Source of the DNA: Variovorax sp. 770b2
Lineage (GTDB): Bacteria; Pseudomonadota; Gammaproteobacteria; Burkholderiales; Burkholderiaceae_C
NCBI RefSeq assembly: GCF_900115685.1
Contig: NZ_FOXJ01000001.1
Span: 591,796-655,795, forward strand
DNA length: 64,000 nucleotides
Reading direction: 5' to 3'
Below, in pieces: positions 1 through 9,588 of the stretch. Position 1 is the stretch's first letter, and every line of letters begins with the position of its first letter. A program made the position numbers and the translations under genes. The notes under the pieces are model-generated. The model did no database searches, was not told the origin of the DNA, and saw only the letters and a program-made list of their open reading frames with translations.

Positions 1-834
1 CTGAATCCCATCGCCAGCCAGATGAGCGTGATGCGCTCGTCGCTGATCGGCTCGCTGCTGCAGGTGCTGAAGTTCAACCTCGACCGCAAGGCGCCGCGCG
101 TGCGCGTGTTCGAGCTGGGCCGCGTGTTCATGCGCGACGACAGTGTCGTCACCACCGACAGCACCGTGCGTGGCGTCGACCAGCCGATGCGCGTGGCAGG
201 TCTCGCCTGGGGCGATGCCGATGAAGCGCGCTGGGAAGGCAAGGCCCACCGCGTCGACTTCTACGACGTCAAGGGCGATGTCGAAGCACTGCTCGCGCCG
301 CTGGTGCCGAGTTTCGAGCCGGCCGAGCATCCCGCGCTGCACCCCGGCCGCTCGGCCCGCGTCTCGATAGACGGCAAGGCCATCGGCTTTGTCGGCGAGC
401 TGCATCCGCGCTGGCGCCAGAAGTGGGACTTCGCGCAGGCCCCCGTGCTGTTCGAGCTCGACCTGGATGCGATCACCGCGCGCCCCGTGCCCGTGGCGCA
501 GCCGGTGCCCAAGCACCAGGCGGTCGAACGCGACATTGCCGTCGTGGTCGCCGAGGCCGTCACCCACGACGCGTTGATGCAAACGATCCGCGCGACCGCG
601 GCTGCACAAGGACTGCTGCGCGACGCGACGCTGTTCGACATCTACCGTCCACAGCCGCTGCAGGGCGGTGCCGTTGCAGCGCCCGGCGCGCTGGCGCAGG
701 GCGAGAAGAGCATGGCCGTCCGCCTGAGTTTCCAGGGCGACAGCGCCACCCTCATGGACGAGCAGGTCGAGCCCGCGGTCCGTGCAATCGTCGAACAACT
801 GGGCGCCACGCTGGGCGGCCGCTTGAGAGGATGA
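1..834 (+). CDS. pheT: phenylalanyl-tRNA synthetase beta chain, C-terminal part (5' truncated by window)
   Basis: The beta subunit of the alpha2-beta2 enzyme that charges tRNA-Phe in the cytoplasm. The reading frame is open from base 1, so the start lies outside the window and only the last 277 codons are seen. The visible part covers the end of the catalytic-like core (FELGRVF, HPGRSARV) and the C-terminal ferredoxin-fold anticodon-binding domain, roughly the last 100 residues, beginning near PVPKHQAVERDIAVVV. The TGA stop overlaps the ihfA start (ATGA), indicating translational coupling in the usual pheST-ihfA operon. Family assignment is firm. Confidence 0.97.
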   Translation: MNPIASQMSVMRSSLIGSLLQVLKFNLDRKAPRVRVFELGRVFMRDDSVVTTDSTVRGVDQPMRVAGLAWGDADEARWEGKAHRVDFYDVKGDVEALLAPLVPSFEPAEHPALHPGRSARVSIDGKAIGFVGELHPRWRQKWDFAQAPVLFELDLDAITARPVPVAQPVPKHQAVERDIAVVVAEAVTHDALMQTIRATAAAQGLLRDATLFDIYRPQPLQGGAVAAPGALAQGEKSMAVRLSFQGDSATLMDEQVEPAVRAIVEQLGATLGGRLRG

Positions 835-1208
835 AGATGAACGCTGCCGAATTCACGCTCGAAGCTTTAGAAACGCCGGCGCTCACCAAGGCGCATCTGG
901 CCGACCTGCTGTTCGAGCAGATCGGCCTCAACAAGCGTGAGTCCAAGGACATGGTGGAGGCGTTCTTCGAGCTCGTGGCCAGCAGCCTGATCGAAGGCAC
1001 GGACGTGAAGATCTCGGGCTTCGGCAATTTCCAGATCCGCGTGAAGGCGCCGCGGCCCGGCCGCAATCCGCGCACCGGCGAAGCCATTCCGATCGGCGAG
1101 CGTCGCGTCGCCACGTTCCATGCGAGCGCCAAGCTCAAGGAACAGATTCACGGAAGCATCGAGCAGAGTGGCTCATCCGAAGTCGAGTGGAGCCTGGGCA
1201 CCGAATAG
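831..1208 (+). CDS. ihfA: integration host factor alpha subunit
   Basis: DNA-bending nucleoid protein of the HU/IHF family, which works as a heterodimer with IhfB. The 125-residue product has the family core: GFGNF at residues 63-67 and the DNA-clasping arm PGRNPRTGE at 76-84. It carries a hydrophilic C-terminal extension of about 15 residues beyond the usual ~100-residue protein. The ATG at 831 overlaps the pheT stop; a second in-frame ATG at 837 is equally possible. Its position after pheT and before a MerR-like gene is the conserved proteobacterial order, which separates it from HU and IhfB. Confidence 0.96.
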   Translation: MKMNAAEFTLEALETPALTKAHLADLLFEQIGLNKRESKDMVEAFFELVASSLIEGTDVKISGFGNFQIRVKAPRPGRNPRTGEAIPIGERRVATFHASAKLKEQIHGSIEQSGSSEVEWSLGTE

Positions 1209-1272
1209 TGCTTGGTGCTCGGCGGTTGCGTAGAGTAATCTCTCAGGTTTCCCGCGCACCGTCTTGATTTCA

Positions 1273-1737
1273 ATGGAAATAATGGAGAAAGCGCTCCCGC
1301 CGATTCCTGTCAAACGCTACTTCACCATCGGTGAGGTCGGCGAACTCTGCGGCGTCAAGCCGCACGTGCTGCGCTACTGGGAACAAGAGTTCACGCAGCT
1401 GCGGCCCATGAAGCGACGCGGCAACCGTCGTTACTACCAGCACCACGAGGTGCTCATGATTCGCCGCATCCGCGACCTGCTGTACGACCAGGGCTTCACG
1501 ATCAGCGGCGCGCGCAACAAGCTGCAGGAACTGGTGCAGGGCGAGCGCGATCGCCGCAAGGCCGGCGAAGTGCCGCTCGAAGGCATGGAAGCGATCGAAA
1601 TCGACCAGGAAGAATTCGACGCCGCCGTGCAGGACAGCCCCGATCCGACCGCGCCGCGCACGGTCGATCTGTCGCAGTTGTTGCACCTTCGGCGCGAGCT
1701 TTTTGAAATTCGTGAGCTCCTGACCGTCGGACGCTGA
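1273..1737 (+). CDS. MerR-family transcriptional regulator downstream of ihfA
   Basis: A 154-residue protein whose N-terminus is a winged helix-turn-helix of MerR type (YFTIGEVGELCGVKPHVLRYW, given here in part: TIGEVGELCGVKPHVLRYW), followed by a basic wing (RRGNRRYY) and a predicted dimerisation helix. There is no effector-binding domain or cysteine cluster, so it belongs to the short uncharacterised MerR proteins that travel with ihfA and tRNA-Pro in beta- and gammaproteobacteria. The start is uncertain: in-frame TTG at 1264 and ATGs at 1273 and 1282 are all possible and none has a convincing Shine-Dalgarno. Targets and ligand are unknown. Confidence 0.88.
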   Translation: MEIMEKALPPIPVKRYFTIGEVGELCGVKPHVLRYWEQEFTQLRPMKRRGNRRYYQHHEVLMIRRIRDLLYDQGFTISGARNKLQELVQGERDRRKAGEVPLEGMEAIEIDQEEFDAAVQDSPDPTAPRTVDLSQLLHLRRELFEIRELLTVGR

Positions 1738-1748
1738 TTTCAGCCGGC

Positions 1749-1754
1749 TATAAT
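1749..1754 (+). promoter_or_regulatory. -10 box of the tRNA-Pro promoter
   Basis: A perfect TATAAT lies ten bases before the first base of the mature tRNA, so transcription would start almost at the tRNA 5' end. No good -35 hexamer is visible at 16-18 bp spacing. The box overlaps the region just after the MerR stop codon, so the tRNA probably has its own promoter as well as read-through from the operon. Confidence 0.6.
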
Positions 1755-1763
1755 TGCGGGCTT

Positions 1764-1840
1764 CGGTGTGTGGCGCAGCCTGGTAGCGCACTTGCATGGG
1801 GTGCAAGGGGTCGAAGGTTCGAATCCTTTCACACCGACCA
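1764..1840 (+). tRNA. tRNA-Pro, anticodon GGG
   Basis: A complete cloverleaf can be folded by hand. The acceptor arms CGGTGTG and CACACCG pair over 7 bp, followed by discriminator A and an encoded CCA. The anticodon stem is CTTGC/GCAAG with loop ATGGGGT, giving anticodon GGG (reads CCC and CCU). The T arm contains GGTTCGAATCC. The location after ihfA-merR is the conserved one for this tRNA in Burkholderiales. Confidence 0.97.
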
Positions 1841-1857
1841 AAAACGTTAGTCAGATC

Positions 1858-1891
1858 AACGGGTCAGAGCCACAAGCTCTGACCCGTTTTT
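1858..1891 (+). terminator. strong intrinsic terminator after tRNA-Pro
   Basis: A perfect 13-bp stem: AACGGGTCAGAGC at 1858-1870, loop CACAA, then GCTCTGACCCGTT at 1876-1888, running into a T tract to 1891. It lies 17 bases after the encoded CCA and closes the pheST-ihfA-merR-tRNA transcription unit. Confidence 0.93.
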
Positions 1892-2192
1892 CTTTGGTTC
1901 TGACAAACCCGTCGATTCCTGAAAAAGCCGGCCGCTTCACGAGCCTCCCAATTTCCGACGGCCAGAGTTTTCCGGTCGGCACGTTGCGGCGGCACACGCG
2001 CCTTGTCACCTTCACGTCCTCGCGGCGCAGCCGTTCTGGTCCTGGTCCGACCATCCGAATCGCATGCCATTGCCGCAACCACCTGAATGCCGCGCTTCGT
2101 GCGGCGAAATCCTACCGAGGCTTCCGAAGCCCGCCCACGGGCTTGGGCCTCTGGCTGCGTAGCGTCTGTGTTTTGCCGCAAAGGAAGCACGC
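1892..2192. other. non-coding stretch upstream of poxB, with one small hairpin
   Basis: No credible gene. It contains a 7-bp hairpin AAGCCCG (2127-2133), loop CCCA, CGGGCTT (2138-2144) with no T tract, which would sit in the poxB leader. A clear ribosome binding site, AAGGAAG at 2181-2187, ends five bases before the poxB ATG. I could not pick out a convincing promoter. Confidence 0.6.
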
Positions 2193-3911
2193 ATGGCCCA
2201 CCGCAAAGTCGCCGACCTCGTCATCGAAACCCTGCAGAAGGCCGGCGTCAAACGCTGCTACGGCATCGTCGGGGACACGTTGAACCACGTCACCGACGCG
2301 ATCCGCCGCAGCGAGATCGAATGGGTGCATGTGCGGCACGAAGAGGCGGCGGCTTTCGCCGCGGGCGCGGAGTCGTACCTCACGGGCGAGCTCACCGCTT
2401 GCGCCGGTTCGTGCGGACCGGGCGGGCTGCATTTCATCAACGGCGTCTTCGAGGCGAACCGCAACCGCACGCCGATGGTGCTGATCGCAAGCCAGGTCGT
2501 GACGACGGAACTGGGCATGGAGTTTCCGCAGGAAGTCGATTTCAAGTCGCTCTACGCGGGCTGCAGCGTCTTCTGCGAACAGGTGCAGTCGGCCGGGCAG
2601 GCGCAGCGCGTCATGGCCCTTGCGGCGCAGGCTGCGCTTTCGCGGCGCGGCGTGGCCGTGGTCATCTTGCCGAGCGACATCGCGCAGACCGAGGTGAAGG
2701 AGGGCCTGAGCTTCACCGTGCACCGCGCCGCCCCGGTGATCCGGCCCAACGACGGCGAACTCGCGCAACTGGCGGCCTTGCTCGCCAAGGGAAAGAAGAT
2801 CGCGATCTACGCCGGCCACGGCTGCGAAGGCGCGCACGAGATGCTGCTGGCGCTCGGCCAGTGCCTGAAGGCGCCGATCGCCCACACCTCGCGCGCCAAG
2901 GACTTCGTGGAGTACGACAACCCTTTCAACATGGGCATGACCGGCATCTTCGGCGTGGAGTCGGGCTACCGCGCGCTGCAGGCGTGCGACACGCTGCTGC
3001 TGCTGGGCGCCGACTTCGCGTGGAGCCAGTTCTATCCGGCCAAGGCGACCATCCTGCAGATCGATACCGACGGCAGCCACCTCGGGCGACGCCATCCGGT
3101 GGCGCTGGGGCTGGTGGGCGACATTGCGCACACCGTGCAGGCGCTGATCCCGCTGCTCGAAGAACGCAGCGACCGCAGCTTTCTGGACGAGTGCCTGCGC
3201 CATCGCAAGGAGGCGGTCCAGACGCTGCGGCGCGACGAGCGGCCCGGCAAGGAGGGGTTGATTCATCCGCAGCACCTCACGCGCGTCATCGACGAACTGG
3301 CGGCCGACGACGCCATCTTCACTGCCGATGGCGGCAGCCCGATGGTGTGGTCGCTGCGTCACCTGACGATGAACGGCCGGCGCCGCACGCTGGTGAGCCT
3401 GCTCCACGGCACCATGGCCAATGCAATGCCGCAGGCGCTTGGCGCGCAGAAGGCGTATCCCGGGCGGCAGGTGATTTCGCTCTCGGGCGACGGCGGCCTC
3501 GCGATGCTGCTGGGCGACCTGATGACCGCGGTGCAGGAGAAGCTGCCGATCAAGGTCGTGGTCTACAACAACGCGAGCCTGAACTTCGTGGAGCTCGAGC
3601 AGAAGGTCGAAGGGCTGCTGGACAACTACACCGACCTGCTGAACCCCGACTTCGCGCGGCTGGCCGAGGTGATCGGCTTCTATGGCCAGAAGGTGGAGCG
3701 CGCCGAGCAATTGCCCGACGCAGTGCGCGCCTTCCTCGCGCACCCGGGCCCGGCGCTGCTGGACGTGAAAGTCAACCGCACGGAGCTGGTGATGCCGCCG
3801 AAGGTGGAGTTCGGCCAGGTCGCAGGAACGATGCTGTATTCGGCCAAGGCGGCGCTCGGCGGGCGCTCGTCGGACGTGGTGGACCTGATCAAGGACAACT
3901 TCACCGAATGA
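2193..3911 (+). CDS. poxB: ubiquinone-dependent pyruvate dehydrogenase (pyruvate oxidase)
   Basis: A peripheral-membrane thiamine-diphosphate and FAD flavoenzyme that oxidatively decarboxylates pyruvate to acetate and CO2 and passes electrons to ubiquinone. The 572-residue length equals E. coli PoxB. Visible features are the catalytic glutamate region RHEEAAAFAAGAE near residue 48, the CAGSCGPGGLHFINGVF stretch, and the C-terminal ThDP motif GDGGLAML followed by YNN about 25 residues later. Acetolactate synthase is less likely, because the N-terminal and central signatures follow PoxB. AAGGAAG supports the ATG. It overlaps the next gene by four bases. Confidence 0.93.
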   Translation: MAHRKVADLVIETLQKAGVKRCYGIVGDTLNHVTDAIRRSEIEWVHVRHEEAAAFAAGAESYLTGELTACAGSCGPGGLHFINGVFEANRNRTPMVLIASQVVTTELGMEFPQEVDFKSLYAGCSVFCEQVQSAGQAQRVMALAAQAALSRRGVAVVILPSDIAQTEVKEGLSFTVHRAAPVIRPNDGELAQLAALLAKGKKIAIYAGHGCEGAHEMLLALGQCLKAPIAHTSRAKDFVEYDNPFNMGMTGIFGVESGYRALQACDTLLLLGADFAWSQFYPAKATILQIDTDGSHLGRRHPVALGLVGDIAHTVQALIPLLEERSDRSFLDECLRHRKEAVQTLRRDERPGKEGLIHPQHLTRVIDELAADDAIFTADGGSPMVWSLRHLTMNGRRRTLVSLLHGTMANAMPQALGAQKAYPGRQVISLSGDGGLAMLLGDLMTAVQEKLPIKVVVYNNASLNFVELEQKVEGLLDNYTDLLNPDFARLAEVIGFYGQKVERAEQLPDAVRAFLAHPGPALLDVKVNRTELVMPPKVEFGQVAGTMLYSAKAALGGRSSDVVDLIKDNFTE

Positions 3912-4654
3912 CGCCGGCCTTGTCCTTCTCCCCGATGCAGAACACGGTCCTTCTCTCTCACGGCGAAACGCTGCTTCGGCTCTTTGTCGCCGCCGCGCTC
4001 GGCAGTCTCGTCGGCCTGGAGCGCGAGCGATTGCTGTGGGCGGCGGGTATTCGCACGCACATGCTGGTGAGCGTCGGGGCTTGCCTTTTCATGCTGGTGT
4101 CGGCCTACGGTTTTTCTGACAGCCTGCGCGGCGAGCATGTGGTGCTCGACCCCTCGCGCGCGGCCGCGCAGGTGGTGTCGGGCATCGGTTTCCTCGGTGC
4201 GGGCGCGATCCTCGCGCGCGGGGAGATCGTGCGCGGGCTCACCACGGCCGCGAGCATCTGGACCGTGGCCGCGATCGGGCTCGCGGTCGGCGGCGGGCTC
4301 TACTTTCCGGCGGCCGCCTCGACCGTGATCATCCTGGTGATCCTCGCGGGCATCAAGCCGCTGGAGGAGGCGTACCGCGCGCGCAGCCAGAGCTGCCGCC
4401 TGCGCGTGGTCGCCGAACATGGCGCGGTGAGCCCGGAGACGCTGGAGCACGGCCTGAAGCTCCCGCCCGCGCGGCTGCGGCGCTTCCTGGTGGCGGTGCG
4501 GCCGGGCGGGCAGCTCGACGACATCACGGTGCAGCTGGTGCGCGTGTCCTCGGCCGACATCGGAAGCTTCGTCGAGCGGCTGGAAAAGCTAGAGGGCGTG
4601 CAGTCGGTCGAGGTCGTGGCACGAGGTGGCGGCCACGGCGCCGAGGCCAACTGA
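3908..4654 (+). CDS. MgtC/SapB-family membrane protein
   Basis: An inner-membrane protein of 248 residues with the MgtC core: RLFVAAALGSLVGLERE near the start, then VSGIGFLGAGAIL and GLTTAASIWTVAAIG, giving about four transmembrane segments. A soluble C-terminal domain of about 90 residues follows (from SCRLRVVAEHG), resembling the ACT-like tail of MgtC relatives. Family members modulate ATP synthase or Mg2+/acid adaptation; here the role is not known. The ATG at 3908 overlaps the poxB stop (ATGA), so the two are probably co-translated; an in-frame ATG at 3935 is an alternative start. Confidence 0.87.
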   Translation: MTPALSFSPMQNTVLLSHGETLLRLFVAAALGSLVGLERERLLWAAGIRTHMLVSVGACLFMLVSAYGFSDSLRGEHVVLDPSRAAAQVVSGIGFLGAGAILARGEIVRGLTTAASIWTVAAIGLAVGGGLYFPAAASTVIILVILAGIKPLEEAYRARSQSCRLRVVAEHGAVSPETLEHGLKLPPARLRRFLVAVRPGGQLDDITVQLVRVSSADIGSFVERLEKLEGVQSVEVVARGGGHGAEAN

Positions 4655-4672
4655 CGCTGCTGTGGGCTGGAC

Positions 4673-7600
4673 TCACGCGGACGGCTGCGCGGCAAGCTCG
4701 AACACGCGCAGCGACGGCTCCAGCGCAAGCGCACGCCTGGCGGCCTGCGCTTGCGCCGCATCGAGCGTGACCAGCAGCGCGACTTTCCCCGCCACGCTGG
4801 TGGCAATCGGCAGGCCGTCGCGGTACAGCACGCGCGAGCCCCCGACGCGCGGCACCTTGGGTCCGTTCACGAGAGTCCCCAGCAGGTTGGCCGGATCGCT
4901 GGCTGCCAGCACGATCAACGCGCCGTCGCCCGGCTGCCGGCGCACCTGCCGCATCGACGCGACCGCCTCGGGCAGCGCGAACTGCTCGCCCGACACCCCG
5001 GCGATGAAGCGTCCGCCGCGGATCTCGCCGCGCGCTTCCAGCCGCCGGCACACGCGAACCAGGTCGCGCCATGGCGGCAGCCATGCGGCCTCGCGCTCGA
5101 GCAGGCGCCAGCAGACCACGCCGTAGCGGCGCAGCAGCACGTGCACGACCTGTTCGATCGCTTCGGCGGAACTGGCGGCCATTGCTTCGGCGGCGGCGGG
5201 TGGCCGCACCAGCGTCCAGCGCCCCGCGTCCTCGATGCCGAAGAGCGGCGTGCGCCGCCGGCGCCGCGTGTCGGCCGAGGCGCGCTTGGACGCCGGCACC
5301 AGCAGGGCGCGCAGGCCCGCGTAGCTGTCGCAGCGCGCGCGGCCCTTGGCGACCAGCTCGGTCAGCGCCTCTTCGATCTCCACCGGCAGCAGGCGTGTGC
5401 CCGACGCGATTTCGTCGAAGAAGCAGGCACCGTGTTGCGCCAGATGCGCGGCCACGCGCGCGGCCCGCGAGCCGAGGTTGTCGTCGTCGACCGGCGCGGG
5501 CGCCAGTGTGGTCCACAGCGCCGCGCTGCGGCGCGGCAGCAGCACCACCGGCGTGGCGCGCAGCGAGAGGTTGCCCGCACCCTTGCGGCCCTCGGTGGCG
5601 GCCGGGCGCAACCGCGTCCACAGCACGCGCCCCGCGGTGCACAGGTCGTCGAGCCAGGCGCCGGCGTAGTCGGTCACGCGCGCCGGCAGCAGCTCGGCTT
5701 CCCAGAGCGGCGCGGGCGCCTCGTAGCCTTCCAGCTGCGACAGGATGCCCGACAGCGCCTCCGGCCCGCTCACACGCGAGCCCGCGCCGATGTGCTGCCA
5801 CTCGAAGAGAAAGCGCACGAAGTCGCGTGGCTCCACGGGTTCGATCTCGCGGCGCAGGCGCTTGAGCGTGTAGCGGTGGATGCGTGCCAGCAGATGGCGC
5901 TCGCACCATTCGGGCTCTGCTGCGCCGGGCGTGAAGCGGCCCTGCAGCACGCTGCCTTCGGCCTGCAGTGCGACCAGGGCGCTTTCGACATCCGCGGCCG
6001 AAAGCAAAAGCGCCGTGGCAAGTTGCGCGACGGTGACCGGGCCGAGCCCGCCGAGGCGCGAGCGCAGCAGCTCGCGCAGCGCGGTGTCGCGGTCGGCCGG
6101 CCGCTCGGCATCGGCGGGGGCTTCGATGGCCGGCTGCATCGGCGCATCGGGCGCCACGGCCTGCAGCAGGTGCAGGCGCTCGGCCGTCACCCACAGGCCG
6201 CGCGCGGTGCGGCCCTTGCCTTGGAGCAGCAGCCGCGTCACGCGGCCGGCCTTGGCGAGCGCGGCCAGCCACTTCTTCCAGTCAGCCTCTTGTGCCACCT
6301 CGTCGTCGCTCAAGGCACCGAGCATGCCCAGCGCCTCGTGCATCTCGTCGGCGCTGCGCGGCTGCGGCCAGGCTTCTTCGCGCACGCTGGCGATGGCGTC
6401 CGCATCGAGCTGGCCGACGTCGTCGGCGCTTTCGGGATCGGTGTAGCGGCGGTTCTGCACGGCCTGCGTGCGGCGCTCTTCCAGCGGCGCATCGTCCAGG
6501 AATGCATAGGGACGCGCATTCAACGCTTCCATCGCGAGCGGCGAGGGGGCCGGCAGGTCGCGCGCCAGCATCCGAACCTCGCCCGACTCCATGCGGCGCA
6601 GGAGCGCGAGCCACCCGTCGGCATCCATCGCCTCGTGCAGGCAGTCGTCCAGCGTCTGCGCGACCAGCGGGTGCTCGGGGATCTCGCGCTCCCCGACGAT
6701 GTTTTCGGCGCACGCGACCTGGTCGGGAAACACGGCCGCGAGCAGGTCTTCGGAGCGCATGCGCTGCAGCTGCGGCGCCACCTTGCGGCCGCCGCTGAAG
6801 CGCGGCAGCGCCAGCGCGGTGGTCGCGTTCCAGCGCCAGCGCACGCCAAAGAGCGGCGCGTCCAGCAGCGCCTGCACCAGCACGTGCAGCGCCGAGGCCG
6901 AGTGCAGGTAGCGCGCGACCTCCTCGAGCGGAAAACTGTGGCTGGTCGACAGCGAAAGGACGATCGCATCCTCTGTCGCCGCGGCCTGCAGTTCGAAGTT
7001 GAAGGTGCGGCAAAAGCGCTTGCGCAGCGCCAGGCCCCATGCGCGATTGAGCCGGCTGCCGAACGGCGAGTGAATCACCAGCTGCATGCCGCCGGAGGCG
7101 TCGAAGAAGCGCTCCATCACCAGCGTGCGTTGCGTCGGCAGCGCACCGAGCACCGCGAGCGCATGCGCGAGATGCTCGACGATCTGGCGCGCCGCCTCGT
7201 CGTCCAGGCCGAGCGCCTGCACCAGCAGCTTCATCGCGGCATCGCGGCCGCCCGCTTCCAGCGCCAGTGCCACTTCGCCGCGCAACCGCGACACGCCGAA
7301 CGACAGCTCGTCGCTGCGCCCCGGCGCCTCGCCGAGCCAGAACGGGATGTTGGGCGCGGCGCCGTGCGCGTCTTCCACGCGCACGCGGCCCGGCTCGATC
7401 TTCAGGATGCGGTAGCTGGTGTTGCCCAGCTGGAACACGTCGCCCGCCAGGCTCTCGACCGCGAAGTCTTCATTGACCGTGCCGATCTTGTCGGCCTGCG
7501 GTTCCAGCACGACCGTGTAGTCGCCGGTCTCGGGGATGGTGCCGCCAGAGGTCAGCGCCGTCATGCGCGCGCCCTTGCGTTCGCGCAGCAGGTGGTTCAC

Positions 7601-9046
7601 GGCGTCGCGGTGCACATAGCCGGCGCGCTGGCCCTGCCGCGTGGTGAAGCCTTCGGACACCATGCGCACCACTTCCATGTAGCGCGCGTGCGAGAGCTGC
7701 GCATAGGGCCAGGCGCGGCGCACCAGCGCGAACAGATCGTCCTCGTTCCACTCGCGGCATGCGGTCTCGGCCACGATCTGCTGCGCCAGCACGTCCAGCG
7801 GCGCGGGCAGCACGCGCAGCGCGTCGAGCTCGCCGCGGCGAATGCAGTCCAGCAGGGCGGCGCACTCCACCAGCTCGTCGCGCGACTGGGGAAAAAGCCG
7901 CGCCTTCGGCACCCCGCCCACGGCGTGGCCCGAGCGCCCCGCGCGCTGCAGGAAGGTGGCGATGGCGCGCGGCGAGCCGAGCTGGCACACCAGGTCGACG
8001 TCGCCGATGTCCAGGCCCAGTTCGAGCGATGCCGTGGCCACCAGCACCTTCAGGTCGCCGCGCTTGAGGCGCTGTTCGGCGTCCAGGCGCGTCTCCTTCG
8101 AAAGACTGCCGTGGTGCGCGGCCACGGCCTCCTTGCCGAGGATGTCGCCCAGGTGCCGCGCCGCGCGCTCGGCCATGCGGCGCGTGTTGACGAACACCAG
8201 CGTGGTCTTGTGCAGCCACACCAGCTCGGCCACGCGGGCGTACACCTGCGTCCATTGGTCGTTCGACATCACTGCCTCGAGCGGCGTCGGCGGCAGCTCG
8301 AGCGCGAGGTCGCGCTGCTTGGCATAGCCGATGTCGACGATGGCGCAGTCGGCCGTGCCGTCGGTGCGCAGCGCACCCGCGCCGACCAGGAAGCGCGCGA
8401 CCTCGTCGATGGGCTTCTGCGTGGCCGACAGGCCGATGCGCACCGGCCGCGCGCCGCCTTGCGCCATGCACAGGTCCTGCAGCCGCTCCAGCGACAGTGC
8501 CAGGTGGCTGCCGCGCTTGCTCGCGGCAATCGCATGGATCTCGTCGACGATCACGCTGCGCACGGTGGACAGCATCCGGCGGCCCGACGCCGAGCCGAGC
8601 AGCACGTACAGCGACTCCGGCGTGGTCACCAGGATGTGCGGCGGCCGGCGCAGGCTCTGCTGGCGCTCGCGCTGCGGCGTGTCGCCGGTGCGCACGGCGG
8701 TGCGGATGTCGACGTCGGGCAGCCCGAGCGCCGCCAGCTCGCTGCGAATGCCCGCGAGCGGTGCCTCCAGGTTCAGGCGGATGTCGTTGGAGAGCGCCTT
8801 CAGCGGCGAGACGTAGACCACGGCGGTTTCATCGGGCAAGCCGGCAGGCGCGAGGCCTCGATGGACCAGGTCGTCCAGGGCGGCCAGAAAGGCGGTGAGT
8901 GTCTTGCCCGAACCGGTGGGCGCGGCCACGAGCGTGTCGCGCCCGGCACGGATCGCCGGCCATGCCTCGGCCTGGGCCGAGGTGGGGCCGGGAAAGGTCC
9001 GAAGGAACCACTGGGCGACGGCGGGATGGAACGAGTGCAGGGCCAC
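4673..9046 (-). CDS. lhr: Lhr-family ATP-dependent superfamily 2 helicase
   Basis: A 1457-residue large helicase-related protein, close to the ~1540 residues of E. coli Lhr. The first third is a DExH helicase core: Walker A TGSGKT at about 44-49, DEIH at 168-171, SATQK, and a GRSGHAVGG motif VI region. The Lhr winged-helix and beta-barrel core follows, then a long C-terminal extension with tandem winged-helix-like segments. Lhr proteins translocate 3' to 5' on single-stranded DNA and unwind RNA:DNA hybrids; the core is linked to DNA repair. The gene stands alone and converges on the MgtC-like gene with an 18-base gap. Confidence 0.94.
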   Translation of the reverse strand: MALHSFHPAVAQWFLRTFPGPTSAQAEAWPAIRAGRDTLVAAPTGSGKTLTAFLAALDDLVHRGLAPAGLPDETAVVYVSPLKALSNDIRLNLEAPLAGIRSELAALGLPDVDIRTAVRTGDTPQRERQQSLRRPPHILVTTPESLYVLLGSASGRRMLSTVRSVIVDEIHAIAASKRGSHLALSLERLQDLCMAQGGARPVRIGLSATQKPIDEVARFLVGAGALRTDGTADCAIVDIGYAKQRDLALELPPTPLEAVMSNDQWTQVYARVAELVWLHKTTLVFVNTRRMAERAARHLGDILGKEAVAAHHGSLSKETRLDAEQRLKRGDLKVLVATASLELGLDIGDVDLVCQLGSPRAIATFLQRAGRSGHAVGGVPKARLFPQSRDELVECAALLDCIRRGELDALRVLPAPLDVLAQQIVAETACREWNEDDLFALVRRAWPYAQLSHARYMEVVRMVSEGFTTRQGQRAGYVHRDAVNHLLRERKGARMTALTSGGTIPETGDYTVVLEPQADKIGTVNEDFAVESLAGDVFQLGNTSYRILKIEPGRVRVEDAHGAAPNIPFWLGEAPGRSDELSFGVSRLRGEVALALEAGGRDAAMKLLVQALGLDDEAARQIVEHLAHALAVLGALPTQRTLVMERFFDASGGMQLVIHSPFGSRLNRAWGLALRKRFCRTFNFELQAAATEDAIVLSLSTSHSFPLEEVARYLHSASALHVLVQALLDAPLFGVRWRWNATTALALPRFSGGRKVAPQLQRMRSEDLLAAVFPDQVACAENIVGEREIPEHPLVAQTLDDCLHEAMDADGWLALLRRMESGEVRMLARDLPAPSPLAMEALNARPYAFLDDAPLEERRTQAVQNRRYTDPESADDVGQLDADAIASVREEAWPQPRSADEMHEALGMLGALSDDEVAQEADWKKWLAALAKAGRVTRLLLQGKGRTARGLWVTAERLHLLQAVAPDAPMQPAIEAPADAERPADRDTALRELLRSRLGGLGPVTVAQLATALLLSAADVESALVALQAEGSVLQGRFTPGAAEPEWCERHLLARIHRYTLKRLRREIEPVEPRDFVRFLFEWQHIGAGSRVSGPEALSGILSQLEGYEAPAPLWEAELLPARVTDYAGAWLDDLCTAGRVLWTRLRPAATEGRKGAGNLSLRATPVVLLPRRSAALWTTLAPAPVDDDNLGSRAARVAAHLAQHGACFFDEIASGTRLLPVEIEEALTELVAKGRARCDSYAGLRALLVPASKRASADTRRRRRTPLFGIEDAGRWTLVRPPAAAEAMAASSAEAIEQVVHVLLRRYGVVCWRLLEREAAWLPPWRDLVRVCRRLEARGEIRGGRFIAGVSGEQFALPEAVASMRQVRRQPGDGALIVLAASDPANLLGTLVNGPKVPRVGGSRVLYRDGLPIATSVAGKVALLVTLDAAQAQAARRALALEPSLRVFELAAQPSA

Positions 9047-9280
9047 GGGGAGTGCAGGCTACGGCAGGGATTGCGGCGGCGCAATGCGGGAGCCATTGAC
9101 CTCACAGGTCGGGACGGTGCGGGCGATCTCAAGGCACTCTCGCCGGAAGACGTCCAGACCCGTGCCGCATCCGCATCCGGTGCTGGAAAACTATCCGGCC
9201 GCGTTCCGGCGCGTCCGCTCGGTCACCTATGAACAGGGCAGATACCGTACTCGCCGCCATTCATCACGCCCCAGGCGTGA

Positions 9281-9305
9281 AAAAGCCCTCGCGAGGAGGG
9301 CTCTT
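9281..9305 (-). terminator. intrinsic terminator for the 51-residue secreted protein
   Basis: Read on the minus strand, AGCCCTC, loop CTCGC, GAGGGCT then a run of Ts (As at 9281-9284 on the plus strand). It lies about 25 bases past the stop codon of the small gene at 9331-9486 and supports that gene being real and monocistronic. Confidence 0.85.
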
Positions 9306-9330
9306 GTTGCACGCCTTGAGAGCGTGGGGT

Positions 9331-9486
9331 TCAGCGCACCCAGTGGCAGGCGCGGTGGTGATGACGCGCATCCCACTTGCACACCTTGTGCGCCTTGTGG
9401 GGGGCCGCCGAAGCGATGGTCGGTGCGAACGCCGCCAGGGTGGCGAAGGCAACGAGGCTGGAGAGAACGAGCTGCTTGATCTTCAT
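9331..9486 (-). CDS. small exported histidine-rich peptide of unknown function
   Basis: A 51-residue product. The first ~28 residues are a clean Sec signal peptide (MKIKQLVLSS then an alanine-rich core ending ASAAP). The mature part is only about 24 residues, very basic, with six histidines and two cysteines (HKAHKVCKW and ARHHHRACHW). The ATG at 9486 has AGAAAG upstream and an intrinsic terminator lies downstream, which together support a real gene. Histidine and cysteine content suggests metal binding, but that is inference. I do not recognise the family. Confidence 0.75.
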   Translation of the reverse strand: MKIKQLVLSSLVAFATLAAFAPTIASAAPHKAHKVCKWDARHHHRACHWVR

Positions 9487-9588
9487 GTGTTTCTTTCTAA
9501 GCAATGGCATCAAAGGATGCGTCGCGTGGACGACGCACTTCGAGTAACGCCCGACTCGCTTCCCAGCCGACACGCCAAAACCCGCGAA

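Noticed and set aside
1720..1731. A -35 box for tRNA-Pro
   Set aside because: Best hexamer (CTGACC) is 23 bases from the -10 box, too far.
2127..2144. Hairpin AAGCCCG-CCCA-CGGGCTT as a terminator or riboswitch
   Set aside because: No T tract and too small to be a riboswitch; noted only as part of the leader.
1768..2283. 171-codon plus-strand frame from the tRNA into poxB
   Set aside because: Runs through the tRNA and a strong terminator; no domain.
2112..3743. 543-codon minus-strand frame opposite poxB
   Set aside because: Low-complexity composition and full overlap with a well-supported gene.
4751..9232. Open frame of about 1490 codons on the plus strand opposite lhr
   Set aside because: Arginine/glutamine/alanine-rich product with no domain; a codon-bias shadow of lhr in high-GC DNA.
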